From the NCBI GenBank assembly GCA_964640125.1, contig CAZXGG010000111.1:1-8090 (forward strand): a stretch of DNA of 8,090 nt. The letters run 5' to 3'. The notes under the pieces are model-generated. The model saw only the letters and a program-made list of their open reading frames with translations, had not been told where the DNA came from and searched no databases. Of this stretch, positions 6,081 to 8,090 are shown one piece after another (positions within the stretch are counted from its first letter, which is position 1; the number at the start of each line of letters is the position of its first letter). The position numbers and the translations under genes were made by a program. Source of the DNA: G020353115 sp964640125. GTDB lineage: Bacteria > Bacteroidota > Bacteroidia > Bacteroidales > VadinHA17.

Positions 6081-6133
6081 GTCGTGCCCCGACTTCTCCC
6101 AAAGGGATCACTATGTGAAGTTCGGGGTACGAC
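6081..6133. repeat. Strong hairpin just upstream of dinB
   Basis: GTCGT/ACGAC, a G-T wobble, CCCCGA/TCGGGG, a one-base bulge, CTTC/GAAG and an inner TCCC-AAA-GGGA build a stem of about 20 pairs ending 42 nt before the dinB start. It may be a REP copy, a transcription block protecting dinB from upstream read-through, or a protein site; it has no T-run on the plus strand. Confidence 0.7.
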
Positions 6134-6175
6134 TACCGACGACATTTTCTCCAATAATCACTATTTTCGTACTTC

Positions 6176-7261
6176 ATGGAACCGGACCCTCCAAAATACC
6201 GAAAGATCATACACATCGACATGGATGCTTTTTATGCATCCGTTGAGCAGCGGGATAACCCTGACCTGAAGGGAAAACCGGTAGTAGTGGGTGGAGAATC
6301 GGACAGGGGTGTTGTTGCAGCGGCGAGTTATGAAGCAAGAAAATTCGGTATCCATTCCGCTATGCCCACAAAAATAGCACGTCAGCGATGCCCCGACCTG
6401 GTCATTGTGAAACACCGGTTTGATGTCTATACGAGTATCTCAAAACAGATCCGGAACCTGTTTGCGGAGTATACCGATCTGGTGGAACCGCTCTCACTCG
6501 ATGAGGCATTCCTCGATGTTACCTCCAACAAAAAGGGAATCCCATCGGCAACACTGATCGCCAGGGAGCTCAAGAAGCGGATCAGAGAGGAAACACAACT
6601 GACGGCATCAGCAGGAGTATCCTGTAACAAATTCCTGGCAAAAGTTGCCTCGGATATGAAAAAACCGGATGGACTCTATGTGATTCCTCCGGAGAAGGCG
6701 GAAAAATTTATTGAGGAACTGGAAATTGAAAAGTTCTTCGGTATTGGCAGGGTTACAGCGGGGAAAATGCATGAACTGGGTATCCGTAAAGGGGCCGACC
6801 TGAAAAAGTGGGATAAGGCAGACCTGATCCGGCTTTTTGGTAAGAACGGATCCTACTTTTATGATATTGCCAGGGCTGTGGATAACCGGCCGGTTAATCC
6901 GGAGAGGATCAGGAAGTCGATCGGAACAGAATATACCTTTGAAAAGGATCTCGAAACAGTACATGAAATTGAATCAGAACTCTATTCCATTGAACAGGAA
7001 TTGATCAGCAGAATCACCAAAGCAGGCAGATCAGGGAGAACGCTTACCCTTAAAGTAAAATTCTCTGATTTTCAGCAGATTACCAGAAGCATGACGGTAA
7101 CTGAAGAGATTAGCGAATTGGATACGTTGCGGAAAATATCAAAAGAGATCCTGAAAAAGACCGATCTGTCCGAAAAAAAAATCCGCCTGCTTGGACTGAC
7201 GGTCTCGAACCTGGAAGAGGAGAATGACCGGGAGAATGCGCAGCTTACGTTAAATTTATGA
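6176..7261 (+). CDS. dinB: DNA polymerase IV (Y-family translesion polymerase)
   Basis: A cytoplasmic error-prone polymerase of 361 residues that copies past damaged bases. The catalytic metal ligands are Asp15 in HIDMDAFYASVE and Asp109-Glu110 in SLDEAFLDV. Tyr20 sits at the steric-gate position that excludes ribonucleotides. GVSCNKFLAKVASD (147-160) is the Y-family palm motif, FFGIGRV (187-193) belongs to the helix-hairpin-helix thumb, and about 240-345 is the little-finger domain. The C-terminus ends QLTLNL, a good sliding-clamp binding motif, so the protein is complete. The ATG at 6176 has no strong ribosome binding site. TATTTTCG at 6162-6169 is an imperfect -7 box; no LexA-type palindrome was recognised. 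It stands alone, flanked on both sides by repeats. Confidence 0.97.
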   Translation: MEPDPPKYRKIIHIDMDAFYASVEQRDNPDLKGKPVVVGGESDRGVVAAASYEARKFGIHSAMPTKIARQRCPDLVIVKHRFDVYTSISKQIRNLFAEYTDLVEPLSLDEAFLDVTSNKKGIPSATLIARELKKRIREETQLTASAGVSCNKFLAKVASDMKKPDGLYVIPPEKAEKFIEELEIEKFFGIGRVTAGKMHELGIRKGADLKKWDKADLIRLFGKNGSYFYDIARAVDNRPVNPERIRKSIGTEYTFEKDLETVHEIESELYSIEQELISRITKAGRSGRTLTLKVKFSDFQQITRSMTVTEEISELDTLRKISKEILKKTDLSEKKIRLLGLTVSNLEEENDRENAQLTLNL

Positions 7262-7319
7262 AATCCACGGGGCTTTTATTTTCTATTCCATTCATGCTAT
7301 TGAAAAATATCCTGTCTCC

Positions 7320-7333
7320 AATCGCCCAAAGGG
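7320..7333 (+). repeat. Left arm of a distant 14-bp inverted repeat
   Basis: AATCGCCCAAAGGG here is the exact reverse complement of 8037-8050. The pair encloses 731 bp including all the palindromes of this region. No target-site duplication is visible just outside the arms. Confidence 0.6.
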
Positions 7334-7390
7334 TGAGAGAATGGTCTCTAAAAATTTTGTGTGCAAAAAACAAGGTGAAGAAAATATCTA

Positions 7391-7424
7391 GGTTGGCATA
7401 GCCCTTTTGGCTATTCCAGCAACC
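7391..7424. repeat. Imperfect 12-bp hairpin
   Basis: GGTTGG pairs with CC-(agc)-AACC, then a C-T mismatch, then a perfect ATAGCC/GGCTAT stem with loop CTTTT. No T-run follows, so it is not an ordinary terminator. Confidence 0.55.
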
Positions 7425-7558
7425 TTGTCTGAGAGGGTGTATCATGAAGTAGTCAAAGCCTTAGAACCAGAGGAATTATGATTTGACTGTTGTCAATAAA
7501 AGTTCTTTGAAAACTGCTTTGATATCATACAATTCAAATTGCATTTTATGATTTTTTA

Positions 7559-7589
7559 CTTACTTTTTCATCAATTAGGAAAAAGTAAG
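7559..7589 (-). repeat. AAGTAAG-type palindrome, copy 1
   Basis: A perfect 11-bp stem CTTACTTTTTC (7559-7569) with GAAAAAGTAAG (7579-7589) and a 9-nt loop. Read on the minus strand it aligns with the palindrome at 7717-7747, including the AAA-rich ATC that follows both. Confidence 0.75.
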
Positions 7590-7693
7590 AGCCTGCCCGG
7601 CTTGAGGGCACGATATAAATAACGATTTGTATTGATCACAAAACAAATAAGGGGAAACCATATTTACAGCACATCCAACCACCATCCATTTCA

Positions 7694-7716
7694 TCGTTCG
7701 CTCCCAAAGCGAACGA
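7694..7716. repeat. Perfect 9-bp hairpin
   Basis: TCGTTCGCT (7694-7702) pairs with AGCGAACGA (7708-7716) around CCCAA. It abuts the next hairpin with no spacer, so the two could stack coaxially. Confidence 0.75.
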
Positions 7717-7747
7717 GTAACTTTCTTCCAATGATGAAGAAAGTTAC
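7717..7747 (+). repeat. AAGTAAG-type palindrome, copy 2
   Basis: A perfect 12-bp stem GTAACTTTCTTC (7717-7728) with GAAGAAAGTTAC (7736-7747) and loop CAATGAT. It is inverted relative to copy 1, and about 127 bp separate them. Confidence 0.78.
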
Positions 7748-7758
7748 CAAAGAAATCT

Positions 7759-7983
7759 CCGCTGCATAAGAATTGCTTGAAAACCAGGGACTCTCCAGCC
7801 ACAGATAAAATGAACTCGCCCACTATTTGTTTTAAATGGTCTTCCCTAAATGAACCTTAGGCTTTCAATTTGGTAAGGAAGGTTGAAGGGGAGAGTACAG
7901 TAGTTAATCGGAGGGCTCAAACAGCATTTTATCTTTTGATCTACCCTGCGTCCCGGTTTTCTTACGCAATTCTTATGAGGCGG
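7759..7983. repeat. Long nested imperfect palindrome (225 bp)
   Basis: Five blocks pair in the correct nested order: CCGC 7759-7762 with 7980-7983; CATAAGAATTGC 7765-7776 with 7966-7977; GAAAACC 7779-7785 with 7955-7961; GGGAC 7787-7791 with 7950-7954; and AGATAAAATG 7803-7812 with 7925-7934. Inside, CTTCCCT (7841-7847) pairs with 7887-7893 and AACCTT (7853-7858) with AAGGTT (7879-7884). It could be a folded-back mobile element (MITE-like), two inverted repeat copies, or a structured RNA. No target duplication is seen. Confidence 0.75.
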
Positions 7984-7986
7984 TTT

Positions 7987-8074
7987 AACACTCTTCGAGT
8001 GTTTATGGGATAACTATCGTAAAAGGCTGATTTTAGCCCTTTGGGCGATTATCAATCCAGGCCTGTGAAACAGG
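7987..8074. repeat. Run of small hairpins at the right edge
   Basis: AACACTC-TTC-GAGTGTT (7987-8003), then GGCT/AGCC (8025-8038) or alternatively GCCC-TTT-GGGC (8036-8046), then CCTGT-GAA-ACAGG (8062-8074). The two middle options share bases and exclude each other. The right arm of the 14-bp inverted repeat (8037-8050) lies here too. Confidence 0.5.
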
Positions 8075-8090
8075 GTTAATCCCAAATATG

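Larger units (their letters stand above)
5217..6175. other. Repeat-rich intergenic region before dinB
   Basis: About 960 bp without a believable gene. It holds an 8-bp tandem repeat, at least seven hairpins, second copies of modules X and Y, and repeat copy B. The short open frames translate palindromes and have no recognisable domain. Stretches such as 5541-5624 and 5759-5830 show nothing beyond AT-rich or mildly repetitive sequence. Confidence 0.75.
7262..8090. other. Gene-free region with nested inverted repeats
   Basis: About 830 bp after dinB without a convincing ORF. An 82-codon minus frame (7575-7823) runs straight through two perfect palindromes and matches no family I know, so I do not call it. 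The region contains the inverted repeats listed separately. The last three bases happen to be ATG, so a plus-strand gene could begin at the right edge, but this cannot be judged. Confidence 0.65.

Noticed and set aside
7336..7349. AGAGA-ATGG-TCTCT as terminator of dinB
   Set aside because: The stem is only 5 bp and is followed by AAAAATTTTG rather than a T-run.
7359..7480. Possible group II intron 5' end (GTGTG near 7359)
   Set aside because: GTGTG alone is weak; no domain V-like hairpin and no intron-encoded reverse transcriptase are visible in the window.
7575..7823. 82-codon minus-strand ORF after dinB
   Set aside because: It spans two perfect palindromes and part of the long inverted repeat, and has no recognisable motif or start signal.

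Overview
The window looks like a chromosomal segment of a Bacteroidota bacterium, most likely Bacteroidales-like; I cannot name the genus. Three things point there: a well-spaced Bacteroidota promoter (-33 TTTG, 18 nt, -7 TAnnTTTG) just before tRNA-Gly, genes that mostly lack a strong Shine-Dalgarno sequence, and intergenic DNA crowded with short palindromic repeats.

Layout. Positions 1-270 hold no recognisable gene. From 271 to 976 there is a tRNA region read on the minus strand: a complete tRNA-Leu(UAA) with terminator, a 22-bp tRNA-Leu 5' fragment with its own -7 box, a 69-bp repeat, two convergent terminators sharing one 14-nt leader, and tRNA-Gly(GCC) with promoter. From 1010 to 2523, also minus, lie a PiT-family anion permease and, 65 bp downstream of it, a stand-alone IscU/NifU-type Fe-S scaffold protein. 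Positions 2524-3102 are repeat-rich and non-coding. From 3103 to 5216 on the plus strand a two-gene ABC exporter operon (ATPase, then ABC-2 permease) overlaps by 4 nt. Positions 5217-6175 are a second repeat-rich stretch. DNA polymerase IV (dinB) occupies 6176-7261. Positions 7262-8090 hold no convincing gene but a striking set of nested inverted repeats.

The genes are ordinary housekeeping or accessory functions with no single shared pathway: Fe-S assembly, anion uptake, export of an unknown substrate, and translesion synthesis. The unusual content is in the spacers. Two modules (X and Y) occur twice in permuted order around the ABC operon; an ATCCCCC...GGGGGAT element of about 70 bp occurs twice with a mini-copy; several REP-like hairpins surround them. 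The strongest unexplained object is a long imperfect palindrome at 7759-7983 (five paired blocks, 38 bp of arm), next to two perfect abutting hairpins and enclosed by a 14-bp inverted repeat at 7320 and 8037. It could be a folded-back mobile element, a structured RNA, or the RNA part of a retron-like unit whose gene would lie beyond 8090; the window does not decide.
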